Assembly: GCF_042242105.1 (NCBI RefSeq) | Contig: NC_092032.1 | Location: 20,793,742-20,857,741 of the forward strand | Origin: Pempheris klunzingeri | Lineage: Eukaryota > Chordata > Actinopteri > Acropomatiformes > Pempheridae | Reading direction: 5' to 3' | Length of the DNA stretch: 64,000 nt | Part shown: positions 1 to 11,100 of the stretch, one piece after another | Layout of the letters: every line of letters begins with the position of its first letter | Position numbering within the stretch: the stretch's first letter is position 1 | Translations under genes and position numbers: made by a program | Notes under the pieces: model-generated | Database searches by the model: none | What the model was told of the DNA's origin: nothing | Seen by the model: only the letters and a program-made list of their open reading frames with translations

Positions 1-1700
1 GACTCATATTGATGAGTCTGAGTTTGAAAAAATGATCAATCGTATCACTTTTCTTTTGATAAAGAACATGAAAACAGATTAAATCGGGTCCAAACAAGGG
101 TTAAACACATCAGCAACATTTCCTAACCCAAGAAAAATAACCTTTTTAAGCACTTTGGTTTCACTCTGCGCATCACATCTGGTTTGCACGCACTGTGTCT
201 AGTGTGTATCACACTTTGTGTTTAGTTTTTTACCTGCAACATTTTCTACATTTTTATTTTGCTTATTTGTTTGTTTGTGTTCATGGTGGAGCTCACTTTT
301 ACTTCTTTACTATTGTAGCACCACAATTTCCCCCCGGGATCATAAAGTCTTTCTATCTATCTAGAACACAAAAGGAAATACAGGCCTCTTACCTAAGTGC
401 CTGCCAGAAAACACAGGGGGAAACAGAATCGGACAGAAAAACGTCTTTACACCTTTACAACTGAAGAGCTCATCACAGGTGAAACCCACAGGTGATTCGT
501 CAGGGTCCCATTGAGAGCTCAGAAGGAGAAAGGAGTGGGTACGTCTCCACAGGTGCCCCTCTTTAAGATGGACCCCATCAGGTCCTCAGCCAATCCGGAG
601 GCACCACCTGTAATTCAGATAGCGGACAGGTACAGGGCAGCGCCACCCTCTGGCAGGGAGGACAACAACACGATGAGCTGGGTCATGACATATGGACTGT
701 TTACTAACTCTCCAAATGTTTTAGCACAGTGAAGTCGTGGTTTTTGGACATTTTACTGACACTTTCTACGAATATGTTTAGGAAACCTTTTTGGACAATC
801 TACCAGTAACTTTTATAAAAGCTTCCAAATAATTTACCAACACTCACCCATTATCTTTTACATTTTTAGGACATTACATTACTTTTTGTTTTACATTTAG
901 GACACACGTTTCAGACATTTCACTGTTTTCCTGACTTTTTGGACTTTGTACAAGTTTTAAAACCTTTTCAGAGAATTTACTCATTAAGTTTTTTAAGAGT
1001 TTTTACACGCCATCAAACAAACTGTCTTTCCCTAAAACTGGATATAAAACTAGGTGACATTTTGGAAACAGGACGCCGTCCAGCAGTCCAGGTTTATTGT
1101 CGACAAAAAAGCCCAAAGACCTGAACGAGACCAAATCCTGGACAGTTCTGACTAAACGATGCAAAGGTCCCTTCTTTTCTAGCCCAACATCAGCAGAAGG
1201 ATCTCATCTGCCTGCCCCCCAGCATCTGCACCCAGCCAGTTAGAATCCACCACACTTCACCAGGAGGAGTTTGTCCCTCTGGCCTGAATGTGACCGGATC
1301 ACTTTGTCCTGCCGGGGGAATGATTACTGAGCACTTATTATTCTTATTGATCCCACAGCAGCTCCTGCTGACACCATCAGGCTCCAACTCTTCCTCAATA
1401 CATGTTTTAAAAACAAAGGATTCACTTCAGTTTACTCCGTTAGGTTCTGCTTTCCTCTGACGGCATGTTTTACAAACACAGTGTAAAAGGACATATTTAA
1501 AACTGAGTATGAAACGTGATATTTGGTTACATCCTGGTGACTTTGATTCATTCTCATTGATCGGTTACATGTTCCATCACCTTTGTTATCTGATCAACAC
1601 TCCTGTCATACCGACCATCGTGTTACACATCGTTATCACTTCCTCCTCCATCAAATCAACACTTCATCAATACATCCTATTTACATCCTATTTACGAGAG
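1..1700. other. Sequence 3' of the NLR gene, no gene recognised
   Basis: No coding exon can be supported here. The stretch from about 730 to 1010 is AT-rich and built of loosely repeated words such as gacattttac. A similar texture recurs at 23.2-23.8 kb, suggesting an old dispersed repeat. Short open frames at 195-464 and 1190-1387 have no recognisable domain and no supporting splice context. Confidence 0.5.
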
Positions 1701-1731
1701 CCAGTCTTGGTTTTGGCCGTGGTGTCCTCCG

Positions 1732-1975
1732 TCAGTCGTCGCTGGATGAAGCTCTCCTCTCCTCCACCTCCCAGTAACATGGTCCAGTCAGAGCCTCTCC
1801 ACACACAAGCTGCTGCTGCTGCTTCAACCTCTCTGGATCATCAGGACTCAGATGATCCACTCCTGATGCCTCCACCTCACTACCTCCATCTGATGAGAGA
1901 AGAAGTCCTACATCAGTGTTTGCAGAGACTCCCTTCATCAGTGTTGCACACACATATTAGCTCATGTCAGTCACA
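1732..1975 (-). pseudogene. Decayed PRY/SPRY (B30.2) remnant
   Basis: A minus-strand frame reads like the PRY half of the B30.2 domain that ends many fish NLRs. There is a Y-x-C start, then ANTDVGLLLSSDGG, DDPERL, QLVCGEALTG and CYWEVE in the expected order. The frame is preceded at once by a stop (TAA) and stops again directly after the WEVE motif. The SPRY half that should follow is missing or scrambled. It lies just 3' of the last LRR exon, so the gene probably once had, or a neighbouring copy still has, a B30.2 C-terminus. It could instead be a fragment of another NLR copy. Confidence 0.5.
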
Positions 1976-1992
1976 GAGTTGTGATGTCATTC

Positions 1993-1998
1993 TTTATT
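1993..1998 (-). terminator. Candidate polyadenylation signal of the NLR gene
   Basis: The minus strand reads AATAAA about 200 bases downstream of the stop reached by reading through the last LRR exon. If used, it would place the 3' end of the transcript upstream of most of the PRY remnant. Confidence 0.35.
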
Positions 1999-2197
1999 GT
2001 GTCTGCTGCTCTTCCTCAGGTTTCTTTGATTTGTTTCCCCGTTAAACTTTAGTTTGGGGCCAGTTTCTCCTGATCCAGATCAAGCTCCTAAAAACAGGGT
2101 GTCGTGTGCTGTAAAGACTGTGAAGCATGTTTGGGGAAAATGTAGAGTTAGTGATGTTCGGCTCTATAAATGAAACTGACTTGACTACTAACAGTGT

Positions 2198-5100
2198 TTA
2201 GTACCTCAGAGTCTCCAGTCTGCAGTCTGGACTCTCCACAAGATCAGACAGCAGCTTCACTCCTGAATCCTGCAGCTTGTTGTCACTCAGCTGCAGCTCT
2301 CTCAGATGGGAGGGGTTGGACTTCAGAGCTGAGGCCAGAGGAGCACAGCTGACCTCTGACAGACTGCACCACATCAATCTGAATAAAGAATAAATGATGG
2401 AGCTAAAAATCCATATAAAATGCAGTCAGAAGTGTTGAGGGTTTGAATCTGCAGCTCAGCATCACTGTGTCCTCATCAATGAGCTTTTCCCTAAAAGGAG
2501 CAGAGAGACTTTCTCATTGTGTTACTGTGGATCAGCATCATGTCGACCTTCTACGGACAAATAACCATTAATAACATGCTGCTGATCTCAGTCAGGTCTG
2601 GAAGATCAATACTTTTCTGGTCTGAAGGATCAATATGGTTGATCAGACGTCGATCAGCACATTGGAACAGAAGTAGGAACATTTCTGCTTCAGGAGGTAA
2701 ACGTGATCCATTTAAAAACAGATAATGATTCAGGGGATCTTCTGAATGTAGATGTGACCATTTACCAATAATTCTGAGCATGAACTCACTTTAACCACCA
2801 ACAGAGGACATTTTCTACACTTTCTTCAACAAACACAGATCTGTTGTGGCTGCACACTGAATTTAATCCAGGAAACATGAAAATATGAACAAGAGGATAT
2901 TTACATCTTTAAGGTTGTTAGTTATATATGAAGAGAAATGAGGTTCAGTTGTTAACTGAACACATCAGATCTACAATAGTGACAGAGAGTCAGTGAACTG
3001 ACCTCAGAGTCTCCAGTCTGCAGTCTGGACTCTCCAGAAAACCACACAGCAGCTTCACTCCTGAATCCTGCAGCTCGTTTCCAAACAGCTCCAGCTCTCT
3101 CAGATGGGAGGGGTTGGACTTCAGAGCTGAGGCCAGAGGAGCACAGCTGACCTCTGACAGACTGCAGCACCACAATCTGAGTAAAGAATAAATGATGGAG
3201 ACAAACATTCATTCATAATATGAGCTTTTCCCTAAAAGGAGCAGAGAGACTTTCTCATAGTTACTGTGGATCAGCATCATGTCCACCTTCTACAGACATC
3301 ATCCAAATGTCAGCACAACATTCAGACACCTATTGATGATCAATAACATGCTGCTGATCTCAGTCAGGTCTGGAATCAGAGGATCAGTTCTACATTGGTC
3401 CTTTAAACAGCTGCATTTAGAAACAGGCTCTGATCTCTGAGAGTCCCTCTATATATGAGTGTGTGTGTTCTGAAGATCAATGTCAGTGATCAGACATTAT
3501 TGGTGAACACACTGAAATCAACAGAACCCAAAGAAATGTTTCTACTTCAGTGAGTAAACTTGATCAGTTTAAAACAGATATTAGTTCAGAGGTTCTTCTG
3601 GATTCAGATGTGACCATTTACCAACAATTCTAAACATTCATTCCCTTTAAAACTAAGAGAGAACATTTCCTACACTTTCTTCAAGAAGCACAAACCTGTT
3701 GTGACTGCTCACTCAACTCAGAAAGGAAATGAACAACTTCATGCATCTTAGTTATATATGAAGAGAAATGAGGTTCAGTTGTTAACTGAACACATCAGAT
3801 CTACAATAGTGACAGAGAGTCAGTGAACTGACCTCAGAGTCTCCAGTCTGCAGTCTGGACTCTCCAGAAAACCACACAGCAGCTTCACTCCTGAATCCTG
3901 CAGCTTGTTGTCACTCAGCTGCAGCTCTCTCAGATGGGAGGGGTTGGACTTCAGAGCTGAGGCCAGAGGAGCACAGCTGACCTCTGACAGACTGCAGGAC
4001 CTCAGTCTGAATAAAGAATAAATGATGTAACTTTAGAAGACGATGTTCATTGAAATCATTCAGCGTTTAATAATCAGCTCAGAGCTGAAGAAGGTTTAGA
4101 ACGGAGACGTTTAGTAAATCTCCAAACAGCTGAAGCCAACAGGATGCAGGTTAAACAGTGTAAAATATAAACAGTGACACTGAGCTCTCATTAATATTCA
4201 TGACAACGTGCTGCTTCTTCAGTAAAGACGCAGTGACGTCACCTCTTCAACTCTGCAGCTCCACCAGTGGCTCCATCTCTACAAACTCATGTTGTGCAGC
4301 CAAACACAATAAAAACCCTCAGAAACTGATTTAAGATTCGACTCCAGATCCCAAACTTCTGAAAGATGCCAAAGATGTCAGGATGGATTTAGAGGAAAAG
4401 ACACTTTAGCATTAACATACTGAGTGTGGTTCAGTATCACCAGTTTAATAATAGCAATAATAATAATAATAATTTCAGAAGTTTAACGTCACCACAACCT
4501 TCACATCATATTAATCTGAGCACAGAAGTCAAACCTGGTGTTTAGTACCTCAGAGTCTCCAGTCTGCAGTCTGGACTCTCCAGAAAACCACACAGCAGCT
4601 TCACTCCTGAATCCTGCAGCTTGTTGTGACTCAGCTCCAGATCTCTCAGATGGGAGGGGTTGGACTTCAGAGCTGAGGCCAGAGGAGCACAGCTGACCTC
4701 TGACAGACTGCAGCACCACAATCTGAATAAAGAATAAATGATGGAGCTAAAAATCCATATAAAATGCAGTCAGAAGTGTTGAGGGTTTGAATCTGCAGCT
4801 CAGCATCACTGTGTCCTCATCAATGAGCTTTTCCCTAAAAGGAGCAGAGAGACTTTCTCATTGTGTTACTGTGGATCAGCATCATGTCGACCTTCTACGG
4901 ACAAATAACCATTAATAACATGCTGCTGATCTCAGTCAGGTCTGGAAGATCAATACTTTTCTGGTCTGAAGGATCAATATGGTTGATCAGACGTCGATCA
5001 GCACATTGGAACAGAAGTAGGAACATTTCTGCTTCAGGAGGTAAACGTGATCCATTTAAAAACAGATAATGATTCAGGGGATCTTCTGAATGTAGATGTG

Positions 5101-8100
5101 ACCATTTACCAATAATTCTGAGCATGAACTCACTTTAACCACCAACAGAGGACATTTTCTACACTTTCTTCAACAAACACAGATCTGTTGTGGCTGCACA
5201 CTGAATTTAATCCAGGAAACATGAAAATATGAACAAGAGGATATTTACATCTTTAAGGTTGTTAGTTATATATGAAGAGAAATGAGGTTCAGTTGTTAAC
5301 TGAACACATCAGATCTACAATAGTGACAGAGAGTCAGTGAACTGACCTCAGAGTCTCCAGTCTGCAGTCTGGACTCTCCAGAAAACCACACAGCAGCTTC
5401 ACTCCTGAATCCTGCAGCTTGTTGTCACTCAGCTCCAGATCTCTCAGATGGGAGGGGTTGGACTTCAGAGCTGAGACCAGAGGAGCACAGCTGACCTCTG
5501 ACAGACTGCAGTCCATCAATCTGAATAAAGAATAAATGATGTAACTTTAGAAGACGATGTTCACTGAATCATTCAGCGTTTAATAATCAGCTCAGAGCTG
5601 AAGAAGGTTTAGAACGGAGACGTTTAGTAAATCTCCAAACAGCTGAAGCCAACAGGATGCAGGTTAAACAGTGTAAAATACAAACAGTGACACTGAGCTC
5701 TCATTAATATTCATGACAACGTGCTGCTTCTTCAGTAAAGACGCAGTGACGTCACCTCTTCAACTCTGCAGCTCCACCAGTGGCTCCATCTCTACAAACT
5801 CATGTTGTGCAGCCAAACACAATAAAAACCCTCAGAAACTGATTTAAGATTCGACTCCAGATCCCAAACTTCTGAAAGATGCCAAAGATGTCAGGATGGA
5901 TTTAGAGGAAAAGACACTTTAGCATTAACATACTGAGTGTGGTTCAGTATCCCCAGTTTAATAACAGTAACTAGAAACAGTTCCTGAATAACTGCAGTGT
6001 GAATGCTGCTCTGCTTCCATCTGGTGGCTCAAACGTCACTAATGAGCTGCTGCTCATCAGCTGTCACTCTGTGCTCACACGCAGCTCTTTTCATTGAGAT
6101 TTCTTGAGATTGAGATCCAGGTTTTACTCAGAACGGTACGTGTCGCGGCCATAACGTGTGGCCCAGTGGAGAGAAGAGGGTCTGCTGAACACGTACATGT
6201 AGTTTGAGGTCTCTACCTTTAAAATGAGAGAACTGGAGCAGGTTAGAAAAGTCTTAGTTTCTGCCTCCCTCCTCAACTTTCAGCTCTCACTTAACATGGC
6301 GGTCAATGAGGCAGTCGGTCGGCACTCCCGTCGCTCCGAGGCTCGTAGCGGGAGCTGCGTACGTTTCTGCGTGTTCTGAGTCACATCGCTGCGTCGGCAA
6401 GGATTTTCCCGACGTTTTGATGCACAAATGGTGAGTGTGAGTGACACACTGAGGGCGTGAGAGCGTTTTAAAGACAACATTTCCAGGCGAACTTTCCGCT
6501 CCACATACACACTCATTATAAAATGTGAGAAGGAGGGAAAACGGCACAAAACTAAAACTGTGATCTTGTCAAAACAGTAGATCACAGAGCTGAACCGACA
6601 CCACCGTGAGCAGCAGGAGACTCTGCTGAAGATGAAGATGTGTCATTTGTTTGGACAAAGTTGAAAAATGACCTCAATGTCACAGTTTTAAAAGTCCAAA
6701 CTTTGTGGGTTTGGTCAAAGATTTCAGAGCCAAAATAACATTAGAGTGAATGAGGGGGTTGAAGTGGTTTCCTGGTGCTTTGGGGCCGAAAGTTCAAAAA
6801 CCGTGAGTCCGACAGCTGAAATGGTCACAGGCTCTTAAAGAAGACACATTTCTCTACGTTTTGATGTATAAATTGTGTAGAAAAAGTTGAAGGTGTCGAC
6901 GTTAAAAGGGCTGAAGAGAGAAAATTGTTGAAGAAGCACAAAGGCTGAGTAGCAGCAGGTGGTGACATCACTGATGACATCACCCACTCTAGGCAGCGCA
7001 ATACACACTCATTATAAAATGTGAGAAGGAGGGAAAACGGCACAAAACTAAAACTGTGATTTCGTCAAAACCGTAAAAGATATCAAAAAGCTGAATGATG
7101 TGGAAACAGCTGAAGGTCTTGTGACCTGTTTAACAGTTGAATGGAGTCTCTAGCTGAAAGTATGAGGGAGCTATAAGCTTTCTAAGTGGAGGAAGTTGAA
7201 GAGAATTTGAAAATTCCTCCCAAAAAGTTCAGTTTTAAAGAAAAGTTTAAATATTGTAAAAAGTTTCAAAGGTAGAATTGTGAAAAGTCAAAGCTCCCTA
7301 GAGACCGACGAGCTGAACACTTTGATGTTGGAACCGTTTCTGTAGCTCAAAGTGTGGAGCAGTTGAAACGCTGCAATGAAGAATAAAACAGGATATCAAT
7401 AGTGTGAATGCTGCAACACAGCATTCACACTATTGATTTCACAAGTTTAACGTCACCACAACCTTCACATCATATAAATCTGAGCACGGAAGTCAAACCT
7501 GGTGTTTAGTACCTCAGAGTCTCCAGTCTGCAGTCTGGACTCTCCAGAAAACCACACAGCAGCTTCACTCCTGAATCCTGCAGCTTGTTCTTACTCAGCT
7601 CCAGATCTCTCAGATGGGAGGGGTTGGACTTCAGAGCTGAGACCAGAGGAGCACAGCTGACCTCTGACAGACTGCAGCACATCAATCTGAATAAAGAATA
7701 AATGATGTAACTTTAGAAGACGATGTTCACTGAATCATTCAGCGTTTAATAATCAGCTCAGAGCTGAAGAAGGTTTAGAACGGAGACGTTTAGTAAATCT
7801 CCAAACAGCTGAACCCAACAGGATGCAGGTTAAACAGTGTAAAATACAAACAGTGACACTGAGCTCTCATTAATATTCATGACAACGTGCTGCTTCTTCA
7901 GTAAAGACGCAGTGACGTCACCTCTTCAACTCTGCAGCTCCACCAGTGGCTCCATCTCTACAAACTCATGTTGTGCAGCCAAACACAATAAAAACCCTCA
8001 GAAACTGATTTAAGATTCGACTCCAGATCCCAAACTTCTGAAAGATGCCAAAGATGTCAGGATGGATTTAGAGGAAAAGACACTTTAGCAGTAACATACT

Positions 8101-11100
8101 GAGTGTGGTTCAGTATCACCAGTTTAATAATAGCAAGAATAATAATAATAATAATAATAATTTCACAAGTTTAACGTCACCACAACCTTCACATCATATT
8201 AATCTGAGCACAGAAGTCAAACGTGGTGTTTAGTACCTCAGAGTCTCCAGTCTGCAGTCTGGACTCTCCAGAAAACCACACAGCAGCTTCACTCCTGAAT
8301 CCTGCAGCTTGTTCACACTCAGCTCCAGATCTCTCAGATGGGAGGGGTTGGACTTCAGAGCTGAGACCAGAGGAGCACAGCTGACCTCTGACAGTCTGCA
8401 GTCCTTCAATCTGAATAAAGAATAAATGATGGAGACAAACATTCATTCATAATATGAGCTTTTCCCTAAAAGGAGCAGAGAGACTTTCTCATAGTTACTG
8501 TGGATCAGCATCATGTCCACCTTCTACAGACATCATCCAAATGTCAGCACAACATTCAGACACCTATTGATGATCAATAACATGCTGCTGATCTCAGTCA
8601 GGTCTGGAATCAGAGGATCAGTTCTACATTGGTCCTTTAAACAGCTGCATTTAGAAACAGGCTCTGATCTCTGAGAGTCCCTCTATATATGAGTGAGTGT
8701 GTTCTGAAGATCAATGTCAGTGATCAGACATTATTGGTGAACACACTGAAATCAACAGAAACCAAAGAAATGTTTCTACTTCAGTGAGTAAACTTGATCA
8801 GTTTAAAACAGATATTAGTTCAGAGGTTCTTCTGGATTCAGATGTGACCATTTACCAACAATTCTAAACATTCATTCCCTTTAAAACTAAGAGAGAACAT
8901 TTCCTACACTTTCTTCAAGAAGCACAAACCTGTTGTGACTGCTCACTCAACTCAGAAAGGAAACGAACAACTTCATGCATCTTAGTTATATATGAAGAGA
9001 AATGAGGTTCAGTTGTTAACTGAACACATCAGATCTACAATAGTGACAGAGAGTCAGTGAACTGACCTCAGAGTCTCCAGTCTGCAGTCTGGACTCTCCA
9101 GAAAACCACACAGCAGCTTCACTCCTGAATCCTGCAGCTTGTTGTTACTCAGGTCCAGCTCTCTCAGATGGGAGGGGTTGGACTTCAGAGCTGAGACCAG
9201 AGGAGCACAGCTGACCTCTGACAGACTGCAGCACCTCAATCTGAATAAAGAATAAATGATGTAACTTTAGAAGACGATGTTCAGTGAAATCATTCAGCGT
9301 TTAATAATCAGCTCAGAGCTGAAGAAGGTTTAGAACGGAGACGTTTAGTAAATCTCCAAACAGCTGAACCCAACAGGATGCAGGTTAAACAGTGTAAAAT
9401 ACAAACAGTGACACTGAGCTCTCATTAATATTCATGACAACGTGCTGCTTCTTCAGTAAAGACGCAGTGACGTCACCTCTTCAACTCTGCAGCTCCACCA
9501 GTGGCTCCATCTCTACAAACTCATGTTGTGCAGCCAAACACAATAAAAACCCTCAGAAACTGATTTAAGATTCGACTCCAGATCCCAAACTTCTGAAAGA
9601 TGCCAAAGAACAAAAGTCATCTCCAATATTTCTGTTAGGAACAGTGGAGTCATAAAATCACAGCTTCTTCAGTTTAAACTCTTCAGTCACTAGAAGCATC
9701 ATAAAGCTTCAGAAACATGTTGGAAAAAGAAAATCCTGAATACATTTGTTATTGTCTGATAGTTGAAACAGAGATTATTGATCTGTTCTTTGTATGCATG
9801 TCTTTTTTATTACCACTTATTTAAACCATGACGGGAACATGAGATGAAAATCAGCTGTTTAAGAGGTTCAGAGTGAATCCTTCTGTGCACATTGATCTTT
9901 ATTACAGTTTGAAATGTGCAGCTCAACATTTCTCTGCTGCAGACAATGGACTAAACCACTGAAGAAGAAAACAGACTGAAACATGCTTTTATGGTCTTTT
10001 AATGCATCTTCTCTTCAGCTTGAACTGTTTATGTTCTTGTGCTTTTATCATCTTTTACCTGCAGTTTAATGTCTTGTTTCTATTGTGCTTTCTGTCCCTG
10101 GAAGCACTTTGAATTGTGTAGCTGCCATTGAAGTCAGCTTTGTAACTGAAGTTCATTTAATTACTTTTGAGTTAAAAACAGGAATGATTTAGTTAATAAA
10201 TAGATGTTTTGTTGTTTTATATAAATAAGTTTAAAGGATTCAGAAACACACAATGGTGAATATTGTAGAAAAGGGAACCTTTCTGTTTACCTTGTTGGGG
10301 TCAGGTCAGTTTTTGTAGACGCACTATATCAATCACCACATGAAGCGACGCAGTGATTGTAATGGATGCTGGAAAACATCCACCTTAAAAAGACATGTTA
10401 ATGATGAGTCTGACAGGGTGAAGCTTGCACTCAAAGCAGTCCTTAAAGATGTAGCAGGGACTGGGTCAGGACAGCACCTGGTAGACTGACTGTCATTCAA
10501 CAGTCTATATAATTGTTGATCAGGTGTAGTGGTGAACATCGACCTGTTTCTGCTACGACGACTCATGTTGCTGTCAGCATCTAAGACAATGGCTGCTCTA
10601 CCTGAGGTGATGTTGTTGTTAAAGAACATTTAAAATCCCTCACATCCAGTTGAAGATATTTGGCTCAGGCCTTCACTGACAGAGGCAGGACTGAGATACC
10701 GGTGTATGGAAATGAGCTCCTCTTACATCTTCACTGACTGAAGGACCAAACAGTGACTCTGTGGAAGCTGCACAACCGTCCTGTCAAACACTCCATTTAT
10801 CACCTTTTTCTCACAAATGTTCAGCTATTTGGAACAAAGAGATCATTTCTGAAGAAACTTCTTCAGGTGTTTAAAGTGATGAACTACTATGATAAATTCA
10901 TGAACTGACCGCAGAGTCTCCAGTCCACAGTTTGGACTCTCTAGTCCAGCAGACAGCTGCTTCACTCCAGACTCTTTCTGCTGATTAAGACTCAGCTCCA
11001 GCTCTCTCAGATGGGAGGGGCTGGACTTCAGAGCTGAGGCAACGATTTCATAGTGACTCTCTGAGAGAGAACAGCCAGACAGCCTGTCATGAAACAGAAA

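Noticed and set aside
2519..2781. Open frames on both strands, repeated identically at 4863-5125
   Set aside because: They are inside duplicated NLR introns. Identity comes from the intron duplication, not from coding constraint.
6280..6585. Minus-strand open frames of 86-101 residues
   Set aside because: They are inside the transposon-like insertion. No domain, and a similar segment near 6825-7043 breaks the frame.
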